A stretch of DNA of 64,000 nucleotides from Rhodococcus rhodnii NBRC 100604 (GTDB lineage Bacteria; Actinomycetota; Actinomycetes; Mycobacteriales; Mycobacteriaceae), in assembly GCF_001894925.1 (NCBI RefSeq), contig NZ_BCXD01000007.1:60793-124792 (forward strand). The letters are read 5' to 3'. This document shows positions 33,400-41,939 of the stretch, piece after piece. Position numbers and translations under genes: made by a program. Below the pieces are notes generated by a model, which worked only from the letters and a program-made list of their open reading frames with translations, was not told the DNA's origin and ran no database searches. The stretch's first letter is position 1, and every line of letters begins with the position of its first letter.

Positions 33400-34725
33400 A
33401 TGGGGTCGGGGGATTCACACACAGCACACGGCACGTGGGCCGTACACGGGGAGCCGTGGCAGCTCGGTGATGCCGAACTGTCTGCCGCGGTGCTGGACGT
33501 GTCGCGGCAGATCCAGGTGTTGCAGGCCCGGCGCATCACGCTGATGGGCGAGGTGACCGACCGCGGCCTCGCGACCGCAGCGGGCTACCGCGACGCCGGG
33601 GCCTGGCTCGCGGCACACACGATGCTCGAAATCGGTGAGGCACGTGATGTCGCAGCGCTGGGAACAAGCCTGCGGACGCAGCCCGAGATCGCCGCTGCCG
33701 TTGCCGAACAGCGGATTTCACCGCGCCACGCGGCGATGCTGTGCGGATTCTTCGACACGCCGCCGTCACTGCTCGCAGCGCTGGCGGACACCGACCCGGA
33801 CGAGCACGCGAACGTGATTGCGGCCTGCCGCGACGCGCTCCTCGCCGCGGCTGCGCCGGGTCCGGAGACCGCGACGAAGTCGGTACGCACTGCGATCGAG
33901 ACGCTGCGGGCGCGCCTCGACATCGACACCGACGGGCCGACGACCCGTGAACGCGACGACCTCAACACCCTCACCCTCTCGAACACACTGAACGGCAGGG
34001 TCGTGCTGCACGGCGACCTCGACGCCCTCTCGGGTGAGATTCTGTCGACCGCTCTCTCGAAGCTGTCAGCACCGCGCCCAGCAGGAGACGGAACGCGTGA
34101 TCCGCGCTCGGCCGGGCAACGGCGGGCGGACGGGCTCATCGAGATCTGCCGACGCCACCTCGACGCGGGCGACAGTGGGTTCGAGGCAGCCGAGAAGCCC
34201 CACGTGACGGTGTTGATCCACCATCGAGACCTGAAAGCACAGCCGCAAGGCCGTGACGAGCGGGTGACCGTGTCTGTCACCGCCCTACTCGACGGCATCG
34301 GTCTGCCCTGGATGCCGTGGGGCGGCACGCTGACCCCGGAGACGGCGCGTGCGGTGGCGTGCGATGCGCACGTGACACCGATCGTGATCGACGACCACGG
34401 CGTCCCACTGAACATGGGCCGCACCACGCGGCTCGTCACCCCCGCACAACGCCGCGCACTCACCGTCCGCGACCGCGGCTGCGCGTTCCCGACCTGCACA
34501 GCCCCCGCGAGTTGGTGCGAAGCACACCACATCGAGCACTGGGCCGACGGCGGACCCACCGACCTCGACAACACAGTCCTGTTGTGCGGCAAACACCACC
34601 GCCACATCCACCACAGCACCTGGCGAATCGTCCCGACACCGAGAGGCAGACCGAGCTTCGAGCCACCGGGCGTCACACGGCCCGGCTCCCGACCGCGAGG
34701 CCCGGACGAACCGCGAGCGGCATGA
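33400..34725 (+). CDS. 13E12-family protein, DUF222 plus HNH endonuclease domain
   Basis: A 441-residue protein. The N-terminal two thirds is the DUF222 domain (QIQVLQARRITLMGEV, RISPRHAAMLCGF). The C-terminal HNH nuclease module (about residues 360-405) has two CxxC-like zinc knuckles and HHIEHWADGG with HRHIHH. Families of such genes are numerous in Mycobacteriales and contribute repeated sequences such as REP13E12 of M. tuberculosis. No ribosome site; the -10 at 33388 implies a leaderless message. The LexA box at 33370-33385 predicts induction by DNA damage. Its DNA target is unknown. Confidence 0.9.
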   Translation: MGSGDSHTAHGTWAVHGEPWQLGDAELSAAVLDVSRQIQVLQARRITLMGEVTDRGLATAAGYRDAGAWLAAHTMLEIGEARDVAALGTSLRTQPEIAAAVAEQRISPRHAAMLCGFFDTPPSLLAALADTDPDEHANVIAACRDALLAAAAPGPETATKSVRTAIETLRARLDIDTDGPTTRERDDLNTLTLSNTLNGRVVLHGDLDALSGEILSTALSKLSAPRPAGDGTRDPRSAGQRRADGLIEICRRHLDAGDSGFEAAEKPHVTVLIHHRDLKAQPQGRDERVTVSVTALLDGIGLPWMPWGGTLTPETARAVACDAHVTPIVIDDHGVPLNMGRTTRLVTPAQRRALTVRDRGCAFPTCTAPASWCEAHHIEHWADGGPTDLDNTVLLCGKHHRHIHHSTWRIVPTPRGRPSFEPPGVTRPGSRPRGPDEPRAA

Positions 34726-34766
34726 CATCACCCCGGAGCGACGCACACTCGTACAACTAGGCTCGA

Positions 34767-34789
34767 TCCGGCCGCACGGCGCGGCCGGA
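34767..34789. terminator. Hairpin terminator after the 13E12 gene
   Basis: TCCGGCCGC (34767-34775) and GCGGCCGGA (34781-34789) form a perfect 9-base GC stem with a 5-base loop, 41 bases past the stop codon. There is no T-run, as is common in these genomes. Confidence 0.55.
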
Positions 34790-34808
34790 CGACGAGCGTG
34801 AGGACGAG

Positions 34809-35813
34809 ATGACGCGCAGCGCACTGGTGAGTCGGCGCGGCATGGCCGCGATCGGAGTGGTGGGGCTGCTGCTGGTGCCCACCGCCTGCGCCGCAACCGA
34901 CGATCCCGCACCCGCACCCAGCACGGTGGCGACCGCCGAGGAACTCGCGGCGCCCACCGCGGACGCCGGTGACGACGGCGCCGCGGAGCGCGCGGACATC
35001 GTGGCCGACCCGGGCCTGCCGCCCGCCTCGGAGGCACTGGCGCTGCTCGGCACCCTCGACATCAAGGGGCGCGCGCCCAAGACCGGCTACGACCGCGCGC
35101 TCTTCGGGCAGGCCTGGACGGACGACGTCCCCGTCGAATTCGGCCACAACGGTTGCGACACCCGCAACGACATCCTCACGCGCGATCTCACCGACGTCAC
35201 CTACCGTCCCGGGACCCGCGACTGCGTCGTCACCTCCGGCACCCTCGACGATCCCTACACCGGGACGACGATCGCCTTCGTCCGCGGCGAGACCACGTCG
35301 AGCGCCGTCCAGATCGACCACGTCGTCGCCCTGTCGGACGCATGGCAGAAGGGCGCACAGCAACTCGACACCGCGACGCGGACGGCGTTCGCCAACGATC
35401 CCCGCAATCTGCGCGCCGTCGACGGGCCCACGAACCAGCAGAAAGGCGACGGCGACGCCGCGACGTGGCTGCCGCCGGACAGGTCGTACCGCTGCGAGTA
35501 CGTCTCCGCGCAGGTCGAGGTGAAGGCCGCCTACCGGCTGTGGGTGACGCAGGCCGAACACGATGCGATCGCGGGGATTCTCGCGTCGTGCGGCCCGGAC
35601 GTTGCGCCCGCACCGGCACCCGTCCCCGCACCGGCGCCCGCACCGGCACCCGTCCCCGAGCCGGCGCCGGCACCCGCGCCTGCCGACACGAGCGCCGTCT
35701 ACTTCCCGAACTGCGCGGCGGCGCGTGCCGCGGGCGTGGCACCCGTCCACGCCGGATCACCCGGTTACGGAACGCATCTCGACCGCGACGGCGACGGCAT
35801 CGGCTGCGAGTAG
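34809..35813 (+). CDS. Secreted HNH nuclease (DUF1524) with excalibur domain
   Basis: A 334-residue exported protein. An N-terminal signal segment ends in LVPTACAA (lipobox-like, Cys27). The DUF1524 nuclease core has QIDHVVALSDAW (about 166-177) and NDPRNLRAVDGPTNQQKGD. A proline-alanine repeat linker (about 265-297, units of APAPVP) leads to a C-terminal excalibur calcium-binding domain (FPNCAAARAAG, DRDGDGIGCE). It is probably an extracellular or surface nuclease for nutrient DNA or competition. The ATG at 34809 follows GTGAGGACG. Confidence 0.88.
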   Translation: MTRSALVSRRGMAAIGVVGLLLVPTACAATDDPAPAPSTVATAEELAAPTADAGDDGAAERADIVADPGLPPASEALALLGTLDIKGRAPKTGYDRALFGQAWTDDVPVEFGHNGCDTRNDILTRDLTDVTYRPGTRDCVVTSGTLDDPYTGTTIAFVRGETTSSAVQIDHVVALSDAWQKGAQQLDTATRTAFANDPRNLRAVDGPTNQQKGDGDAATWLPPDRSYRCEYVSAQVEVKAAYRLWVTQAEHDAIAGILASCGPDVAPAPAPVPAPAPAPAPVPEPAPAPAPADTSAVYFPNCAAARAAGVAPVHAGSPGYGTHLDRDGDGIGCE

Positions 35814-35814
35814 C

Positions 35815-36405
35815 TCACGACCGGTTCTCGCGCCCGTCGCCGAGTTCCGCGATGCGCTTCGACGCCTCACGCAGCCGCGCCTTACGCTCCTCACCTGCGG
35901 CTTCCTTGAGTTCGTCGTAGAGTTCCTCGTCGTCGTCACTGAAGCCCGCGAGCGCGCGCGGGATGCCGAGGGTCAGCGCGAGCGAAGGCCACACGATCCA
36001 CGCGAAACCCCAGCCGACGACGAATTGCAGAACGAGGAAGACGACCAGCGTCGCGCCGACGATGATGCCGTCCATCACCTCGACCCGGCGGCCCCGCACC
36101 AGCAGCTTCTGCAGTTCCAGTTCGCCCTCACGCACGGCGGACGTGCCGGACACCACTGCCGGCGCCGAGTCCGTGTCGTCGACGTCGAGTTTGCGGATGC
36201 TGCCGTGCTCGACGACGAGCGGAACCCCGCCTGGAAGATCGCCGAACGCGGGCCGGACGGCCGAGACGGTGCGCGCCGCCGCGACGGCCTTCGATCGTTC
36301 GTCGAACTCCGTCATATCGAGTCGCCCGGCGGCATAGTGGTTTCCGAGAACGTTGAGCGCATGCAACCGCTCGTCGTCACCGAGCCGCAGATCGTCGTCC
36401 GACAT
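35815..36405 (-). CDS. DUF1707 domain membrane protein
   Basis: A 196-residue protein. The N-terminal DUF1707 domain (about residues 6-60, LRLGDDERLHALNVLGNHYAAGRL) is a SHOCT-like module common in actinobacteria. Two membrane segments (about 113-133 and 138-152) form a hairpin, and the C-terminus is a charged helix. A longer start at GTG 36417 exists, but ATG 36405 follows GGGAGCGG. Function unknown; often near envelope stress genes. It abuts the secreted nuclease gene tail to tail, with 1 base between them. Confidence 0.78.
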   Translation of the reverse strand: MSDDDLRLGDDERLHALNVLGNHYAAGRLDMTEFDERSKAVAAARTVSAVRPAFGDLPGGVPLVVEHGSIRKLDVDDTDSAPAVVSGTSAVREGELELQKLLVRGRRVEVMDGIIVGATLVVFLVLQFVVGWGFAWIVWPSLALTLGIPRALAGFSDDDEELYDELKEAAGEERKARLREASKRIAELGDGRENRS

Positions 36406-36467
36406 CTCCGCTCCCACCTGTCCTCGTCCGGCCCGATTCCCGCCTCATCCTCGCAGTCTCACGCAAC

Positions 36468-37739
36468 TCATGCGCGCCGCAGCGCCGAACGGTCGATCTC
36501 GGCGACCGAGGTCAGGCCGCTGAGCCCCATCGTGAGATCGAACTCCGCCAGCAGATTCGCGGTCACGTCGCGGACGCCGTCACGGCCACCGAGCGCGAAC
36601 CCGTACAGATGCGGGCGCCCGAGCGTCACAGCGCTGGCACCGAGCGCGATCGCCTTGAACACGTCTGCGCCCGAGCGAATCCCGGAGTCGAGGACCAGCG
36701 GAATACGCCCGTCGACGGCCTCGGCGATGTCGACGAGCGCGTCGAGTGCGGAGATCGACCCGTCGACCTGCCTGCCACCGTGATTCGAGACGACGAGGCC
36801 GCCGACCCCCGCGTCGATCGCCCGGCGCGCGTCGTCGGGATGCAGGACGCCCTTGAGCAGGACCGGCAGCGACGTCCGCTCGCGCAGCGATTCGATGTCC
36901 GCCCAGCCGAGCGACGGCCGCGAATAGATGTCGAGGAAGGTCTCGACGGCCGCACGCGGTTCGGGCGAACGGATGTTGTCGAGGAATCTGCCCGGGTAGC
37001 GCTTCGTCATCGACAGCAGCGACTTCACGGCTCCGAGCGTGACCTCGACCGGCGCGGACTCCGCGGCTGCCGCGATCCGCTCGCGCACGATGCGCAGGAA
37101 GACCGGATCGGAGGTGTACTGCGCGATGCCCTGGCCCTGTGCGAAGGGCAGCGAGCCCAGGTCGAGATCCTCCGGGCGCCAGCCCAGCATCGTCGTGTCG
37201 AGGGTGACGACGACGGCGTCCGCCTCGATCGCCTCGGCGCGGGCCAGGAAGCTGTCGACGAGATCGTCGTCGGTCGACCAGTACAGCTGATACCACCTCG
37301 GGCTGTCACCCATCGCCGCCGCGCTCTCCTCCATCGGGGCGCAGCCCTGACTCGAGAAGATGTACGGGACACCGAGTTCCGCTGCTGCCGAGGCGATCGC
37401 GACGTCGGCGCCGGGGTGCGCGAGTTCGGCCGCGCCGACGGGCGCGAGCAGCACCGGCGACGGGAGGCTGCGCCCGAACAACTCGACGCCCGTGTCGCGA
37501 CTGGACACGTCGCGCAGCACGCGCGGGACGATCTGCCACCGGTCGAAGGCCTCCCGATTGGCTCGCATCGTCCCGCCGAGGCCCGCGCCGCCGTGGACGT
37601 AGGCCCACGCCTTCGGGGACATCACCCGTTTCGCCGCACGTTCGAGCTGGTCGAAGCTCGTCGGCACCGCGGGCTTCCGCCCGAGAACTCCCGCACGGTA
37701 GATCGCGTTCTGGCGTGCCCGGCCCCGGTTGTCCGTCAC
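36468..37739 (-). CDS. FMN-dependent alpha-hydroxy-acid oxidising enzyme (lactate oxidase family)
   Basis: A 423-residue TIM-barrel flavoprotein. VVSNHGGRQVDGS carries the catalytic His and Arg, PLVLDSGIRSGADVFKAIALGA and LGRPHLYG are the phosphate-binding loops for FMN, and the N-terminal YVHGGAGLGGTMRANREAF is typical of lactate 2-monooxygenase-like members. It oxidises L-lactate or a similar 2-hydroxyacid; dehydrogenase, oxidase and monooxygenase types cannot be separated here. GTG start with AGGAGA six bases upstream. Divergent from the phosphodiesterase gene. Confidence 0.85.
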   Translation of the reverse strand: MTDNRGRARQNAIYRAGVLGRKPAVPTSFDQLERAAKRVMSPKAWAYVHGGAGLGGTMRANREAFDRWQIVPRVLRDVSSRDTGVELFGRSLPSPVLLAPVGAAELAHPGADVAIASAAAELGVPYIFSSQGCAPMEESAAAMGDSPRWYQLYWSTDDDLVDSFLARAEAIEADAVVVTLDTTMLGWRPEDLDLGSLPFAQGQGIAQYTSDPVFLRIVRERIAAAAESAPVEVTLGAVKSLLSMTKRYPGRFLDNIRSPEPRAAVETFLDIYSRPSLGWADIESLRERTSLPVLLKGVLHPDDARRAIDAGVGGLVVSNHGGRQVDGSISALDALVDIAEAVDGRIPLVLDSGIRSGADVFKAIALGASAVTLGRPHLYGFALGGRDGVRDVTANLLAEFDLTMGLSGLTSVAEIDRSALRRA

Positions 37740-37843
37740 AGAATGTCTCCTGACGCTCGGTGTGGTGCGTGTAGCTTTCCACACCCCGCCCCGGCCCCGA
37801 TGGGTAGGTTGTGACGGAGAGCACGCCACCGGAAGGACGATCC

Positions 37844-38980
37844 ATGCCCACGGCACTCGACGTGTACTCGGGGCCCACCCTCGCGAACGTACTGCCCGCG
37901 GCGCTCGCGGGGCTGGGCGCGAGCGGGGAGCACGATCCGTGGGGGCTGCCGCGATGCTCGGCATGGGTCGTCCTGCTCGTCGACGGACTCGGATGGAACC
38001 TGCTGCAGGACAGTCTCTCCGAGGCTCCGGCGCTGGGCGAGCTCACCGGCGTGCCCACCCCGGCGGGATTCCCGACGACGACGGCGACCTCGCTCACGAC
38101 CCTCGGCACCGGCCTGCCGTCCGGCCTGCACGGCGTGACCGGCTATCGGTCCTTCGTGCCGGAGATCGACGACACCGTAGGCTGGCTGTCCTGGCGCTCG
38201 GGCCGCTCGGGCAACGACCTGCGCGAGACCGTCGTTCCCGAACGGACACAACCACATCCGACGGTGTTCGAGCGCGCCGTTCGGGCCGGGATCCCCGCGA
38301 CGGCGGTCCTGCCCGCGTCCTTCGAGGGTTCGGGGCTCACGCGCGCCGCGCTGCGAGGTGCCCGCTTCGCGCCGCGCCACGCGCACGGCGACATGATCGC
38401 CCACACCGTCGTGGCCGCCGCCGAGGGTGGCCTCGTGTACTGCTACATCAGCGAGGTCGACACGCTCGGGCACGTGTACGGTCCCGGTTCGCTGGCATGG
38501 CGCAGCGAACTCGCCGAGGTCGGTGCCGCGGTCGACGTCCTGCTACGCGAACTCCCGCGCGGCACAGGGCTGTTGGTCACCGCCGACCACGGGATGGTCA
38601 CGGTGCCCGAGTCCGCGCGCATCGACGCAGACCACGACGACACGCTCCGGAGCGGCGTCCACACCCTCGCGGGTGAGCCGCGCTGCCGCCACGTGCACAC
38701 CGAGCCCGGACGGACCGACGACGTCGCCGCCCGGTGGCGCGATCGACTCGGCGACGACTGGCACATCCTCACCCGCGCCGAGGCGATCGCATCGGGGCTG
38801 TTCGGGCCCACCGTCGCCCCCGACGTCGCGGGCCGCATCGGCGATCTCGTCGTCGTCGCGCGCGGCGGTGGCGGAATCGTCCGCAGCAGAGCGGAACCGC
38901 ATCTCAGCGAACTCGTCGGGCAGCACGGCGCGCTCACCGACGACGAACTCGCCGTTCCCGTTCTCCATACCGTGACCTGA
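37844..38980 (+). CDS. Alkaline phosphatase-superfamily phosphodiesterase (nucleotide pyrophosphatase-like)
   Basis: A 378-residue protein of the type I phosphodiesterase/nucleotide pyrophosphatase family. VLLVDGLGWNLL supplies the first metal-binding Asp; GFPTTTATSLTTLGTGLPSGLHGV supplies the nucleophile Thr; YISEVDTLGHVYG and TADHGM supply the remaining Asp and His metal ligands. No signal peptide, so it is cytoplasmic or associated by other means. ATG 37844 has GGAAGGACG upstream; a GTG at 37811 is in frame. The substrate is unknown. Confidence 0.87.
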   Translation: MPTALDVYSGPTLANVLPAALAGLGASGEHDPWGLPRCSAWVVLLVDGLGWNLLQDSLSEAPALGELTGVPTPAGFPTTTATSLTTLGTGLPSGLHGVTGYRSFVPEIDDTVGWLSWRSGRSGNDLRETVVPERTQPHPTVFERAVRAGIPATAVLPASFEGSGLTRAALRGARFAPRHAHGDMIAHTVVAAAEGGLVYCYISEVDTLGHVYGPGSLAWRSELAEVGAAVDVLLRELPRGTGLLVTADHGMVTVPESARIDADHDDTLRSGVHTLAGEPRCRHVHTEPGRTDDVAARWRDRLGDDWHILTRAEAIASGLFGPTVAPDVAGRIGDLVVVARGGGGIVRSRAEPHLSELVGQHGALTDDELAVPVLHTVT

Positions 38981-39041
38981 CCGTTGCCCCGGGCTCGCCC
39001 AGCCGTTCGATAATCCGCGCGATCGGTGCTACAACCGAACC

Positions 39042-39203
39042 ATGTCGTGGGTCTGGTGGGTGCTCGGCGCCTGCTGCGTCGTGTCGGTCGTCGCTGCCGT
39101 CGTGCTGGGGCGCGCGATCTCACTCGCCGACCGCCGCGAACGCAGCGACCGCCGCATCACACCGCGGCGCAGCGTCCCCGACGACTCGGGCGACGAACCG
39201 TGA
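39042..39203 (+). CDS. Small single-pass membrane protein
   Basis: A 53-residue reading frame (ATG 39042 to TGA 39203). Residues 3-24 are hydrophobic (WVWWVLGACCVVSVVAAVVL) and the rest is strongly charged (DRRERSDRRITPRRS), typical of a small N-in-membrane, C-cytoplasmic protein. No known family. It ends 6 bases before the convergent FabH-like gene. Coding status rests on this clear topology and on the otherwise unexplained 229-base gap. Confidence 0.5.
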   Translation: MSWVWWVLGACCVVSVVAAVVLGRAISLADRRERSDRRITPRRSVPDDSGDEP

Positions 39204-39209
39204 CGCAGC

Positions 39210-40223
39210 TCAGGCCAGCGGCGGCATCGTGACGACCTGCGCCGCGTAGGACAGCCCCGCACCGAACGCCAGGAGAAGCGCGGTGTCACCCGGCTTCGTC
39301 TCGCCGTCGCGAAGCATGGCCTCCATCGCGAGCGGCACCGACGCCGCCGACGTGTTGCCGGTCTCGGCGATGTCGTCGGACACCGGCACCGACTCCGGCA
39401 GCTTCATGCTGCGGGCGATGACCTCGGTGATCCGCGAATTGGCCTGATGCGGCACGAAGGCGTCGAGGTCCTCGGTGCTCAGCCCGGCCTTCTCGAGCGC
39501 GTGCAGCGCGACCTTGCCCATCTCGAACGCCGCCCAGCGGAAGACGGCGGTGCCGGTCATCTTGATGAACGGCCGCGGCCCGGTGGGGTTCTCCAGGTAG
39601 TCGAGCCAGCCGGGTTCCTGCACGATCGCGTCGGCCTGCGAGCCGTCCGAACCCCATGCGACGGGTCCGATGCCGGGTACGTCCGACGGACCGACGACGA
39701 CGGCGCCCGCGCCGTCACCGAAGATGAAGCGCGTCGAGCGATCGTAGGGGTCCGTCGTGACGCTCATCTGCTCGACGCCGATGACGAGGACGTAGTCGGC
39801 GCTGCCTGCGCGCACCATGTCGGACGCCAGCGCGAGCGCGGTGCAGAATCCGGCGCAGCCGCCGCCGAGATCGAAGACACCGGGGCCGTTCGTGCCCAGA
39901 GCATCCGCGATGACCGCGGCCGCGGGGGGCGTCTGCAGGGTGTAGGTGGACGTCGCGACGACGACGCTGCCGATCTGCTCGGGTGCGATGCCGGACGCCT
40001 CGAGGGCCTTCTTCGCTGCCTCGACGCCCATCGAGACGACGGACTCGCCCTCGGCCGTGAAGCGCCGGTTCCGGATACCCGAGCGCGACTGGATCCACTC
40101 GTCGCTCGAATCGATCAGCTCGCAGATCTCGTCGTTCGACACGACCCGCTCGGGTCGGTACGCACCCAGTCCGAGCAGAGCCGAGTAACGGCTCACTGCC
40201 GGAACCTCGATCTGCTTGCCCAT
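39210..40223 (-). CDS. Beta-ketoacyl-ACP synthase III family protein (FabH-like)
   Basis: A 337-residue thiolase-fold enzyme. The FabH catalytic triad is intact: Cys123 in LGGGCAGF, His259 in VPHQAN and Asn290 in ETGNTSAAS. It would condense an acyl-CoA with malonyl-ACP at the entry of fatty acid or mycolate-type synthesis. The related starter preference is not readable. ATG 40223 has GAGGAGACG upstream; the longer frame from 40247 lacks this. No other fatty acid synthase gene is adjacent, although the lipid oxidation module starts 1.7 kb away. Confidence 0.9.
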   Translation of the reverse strand: MGKQIEVPAVSRYSALLGLGAYRPERVVSNDEICELIDSSDEWIQSRSGIRNRRFTAEGESVVSMGVEAAKKALEASGIAPEQIGSVVVATSTYTLQTPPAAAVIADALGTNGPGVFDLGGGCAGFCTALALASDMVRAGSADYVLVIGVEQMSVTTDPYDRSTRFIFGDGAGAVVVGPSDVPGIGPVAWGSDGSQADAIVQEPGWLDYLENPTGPRPFIKMTGTAVFRWAAFEMGKVALHALEKAGLSTEDLDAFVPHQANSRITEVIARSMKLPESVPVSDDIAETGNTSAASVPLAMEAMLRDGETKPGDTALLLAFGAGLSYAAQVVTMPPLA

Positions 40224-40272
40224 CGCGTCTCCTCGTGCTCGTCCCACCGGCCCCTCCTCGGGCCGACTCCAC

Positions 40273-40287
40273 CGTACGGGCCGTACG
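40273..40287. promoter_or_regulatory. Perfect palindrome upstream of the FabH-like gene
   Basis: CGTACGGGCCGTACG has 7-base perfect arms around one central G, 50 bases upstream of ATG 40223. It has the size and symmetry of a repressor operator. No regulator can be assigned. Confidence 0.45.
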
Positions 40288-40479
40288 CGTTACCCCGGTT
40301 CACGGGTCGTCGTTACCGGCGGGTAGTCGAGGTCGCGAGGACGTCACGAATCGCACTCGTGTCGGACGATTCCCGGCGGCCGGGGACGCCGAAGTTGTTA
40401 CGCTCGCGAAGTTCCGAAGCAGTTACCCCGGTCACACCCGGGTGTTGTCCAGTCACTGCACACGAATGAGGACGGGGCC

Positions 40480-41682
40480 TTGAAGCAGACGCGCACGCAG
40501 CAGAACGGCAACGAGCACACGGACGTACAGGCAACGAACTCGCGGCCCCGCCGCCGCGACATCACACGGCGGACACGACGCATCTCAGCGACCCTCACCG
40601 CATTCACCGGCGTCGTCGCGGGAGCGATCGCGCTGACCGCACCCGCCGGCGCCGACCCGCTCATGGTCAACCCCATCCCGGGGCTCAACGGCATCACGGG
40701 ACTGCCCGCGCTGAGCGGCCCCGCGCAGCCCGTCTCGCAGATGACCGGGCTCATGTCGGCGAACCGCACGCAGGACTCGAACGTCCTCGGCACCGACCTC
40801 GGGATCATGTGGGACAACGGCGCAGGCGAGGTGCTCACGGCGTTCGGCGACACCGCGGGCCTCGGCTTCCCCAATCTGCTGCAGGGCAGCGTGTGGGCGT
40901 GGAAGAGCAACGTGCTCTTCCGCAGCTCCGACACCGGTCTCTCGGACGGCATGGACTTCACGACGACTCCCCGCGACGCCTCCGGCTCGGCGAAGGAGCT
41001 GCTCCCGAGCCCGAAGATCCCCGGCGTCGAGATCAGCAAGATCCCCACCGCCGGGATCGCCGACGGAAACGTCCAGGTCATGAGCATCATGTCGGTCCGC
41101 GAGTGGGGGCCGGCAGGGCACTGGACCACGAACTGGTCGCAGCTCGCGTTCTCCGCCGACAACGGCGAGAACTGGGCCCTCGCGCCCGAGACGAGCCGAC
41201 CGAACGAGGGCGGCAACGCGAACTTCCAGATGAACGCCTTCCTCTCGGACGGCGGCTTCGTCTACGTGTACGGCACACCGTCCGGCCGGGGCGGGATGGT
41301 CCACGTCGCCCGCGTCCCCAAGGGAAAGATGAGCGACATGGGCGCCTACGAGTACTGGGACGGCGGCGCGTGGATCCGCGGCAATCCCGACGTCGCGAAG
41401 CCCGTGACGGACGAGGGCGTCGGCGAGCTGTCCGTGCAGTACAACAGCTATCTCGGGCAGTATGTCATGATGACGACGGATTCGTTCAACAACGTCATCC
41501 TGCGCCGCTCGCCCAACCCGATCGGGCCGTGGGGGCCCGCCGAGGTCCAGGTGTTCGCGCACGAGTTGCCGACCGCGTACGGCGCCTACATGCACCCGTG
41601 GTCGACCGGACCCGACCTCTACTTCATGACGACGCAGCACACCAACTACAACGCCCTGCTGCTGCGCACCTCGCTCGGCTGA
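40480..41682 (+). CDS. Secreted DUF4185 protein (possible endo-D-arabinanase, GH183-like)
   Basis: A 400-residue exported protein. The N-terminus is basic with a twin-arginine-like stretch ([12 protein letters not shown]) and a hydrophobic segment ending in APAGADP near residue 60. The rest is a five-bladed propeller-like DUF4185 domain ([55 protein letters not shown]). Some DUF4185 members have been described as endo-D-arabinanases acting on mycobacterial arabinan, so cell-wall arabinan remodelling is plausible; I have not confirmed the catalytic acids. TTG start with GAGGACGGGG upstream. Confidence 0.8.
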   Translation: MKQTRTQQNGNEHTDVQATNSRPRRRDITRRTRRISATLTAFTGVVAGAIALTAPAGADPLMVNPIPGLNGITGLPALSGPAQPVSQMTGLMSANRTQDSNVLGTDLGIMWDNGAGEVLTAFGDTAGLGFPNLLQGSVWAWKSNVLFRSSDTGLSDGMDFTTTPRDASGSAKELLPSPKIPGVEISKIPTAGIADGNVQVMSIMSVREWGPAGHWTTNWSQLAFSADNGENWALAPETSRPNEGGNANFQMNAFLSDGGFVYVYGTPSGRGGMVHVARVPKGKMSDMGAYEYWDGGAWIRGNPDVAKPVTDEGVGELSVQYNSYLGQYVMMTTDSFNNVILRRSPNPIGPWGPAEVQVFAHELPTAYGAYMHPWSTGPDLYFMTTQHTNYNALLLRTSLG

Positions 41683-41693
41683 GCCGGGCCACC

Positions 41694-41740
41694 GGGCCGG
41701 AACCTGACGGAATCCTCATGATTCCGGCGGGCTCCGGCCC
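41694..41740. terminator. Nested hairpin downstream of the DUF4185 gene
   Basis: An outer stem GGGCCGGA/TCCGGCCC (41694-41701, 41733-41740) encloses an inner stem CGGAATC/GATTCCG (41708-41714, 41720-41726) with a 5-base loop. It starts 12 bases after the stop codon and probably ends transcription. Confidence 0.5.
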
Positions 41741-41871
41741 GTGGCGTTTCCAACGAATCATACTGCCGTCCAGCGTGATTCAGTGGTCGGCCGCCGTGGC
41801 CTCCGCCGGGTACGCACCGTACCCCCACCCCTTCTTGGCACCCGAAAAAATCGGGCGTAATATCGGACGAT

Positions 41872-41887
41872 GTTACCGACGAGTAAT
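41872..41887. promoter_or_regulatory. TTAC-N6-GTAA operator upstream of fadE5
   Basis: GTTACCGACGAGTAAT contains the inverted repeat TTAC-N6-GTAA (41873-41886), 53 bases before the fadE5 start. The same pattern TTACYNNNNRGTAA is at the fadA2/fabG4 and tetR promoters. Confidence 0.7.
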
Positions 41888-41939
41888 AACTTGGGCGGTA
41901 CTCGTCGAACAGACCGCACCTAATGGGAGAGCACTGAGC

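Noticed and set aside
40313..40326. TTAC-N6-GTAA-like site upstream of the FabH-like gene
   Set aside because: TTACCGGCGGGTAG has one mismatch and no strong support; possible but not claimed.
40235..40483. 82-codon open frame in the FabH-DUF4185 gap
   Set aside because: No ribosome site, composition not protein-like, and it runs through promoter elements.
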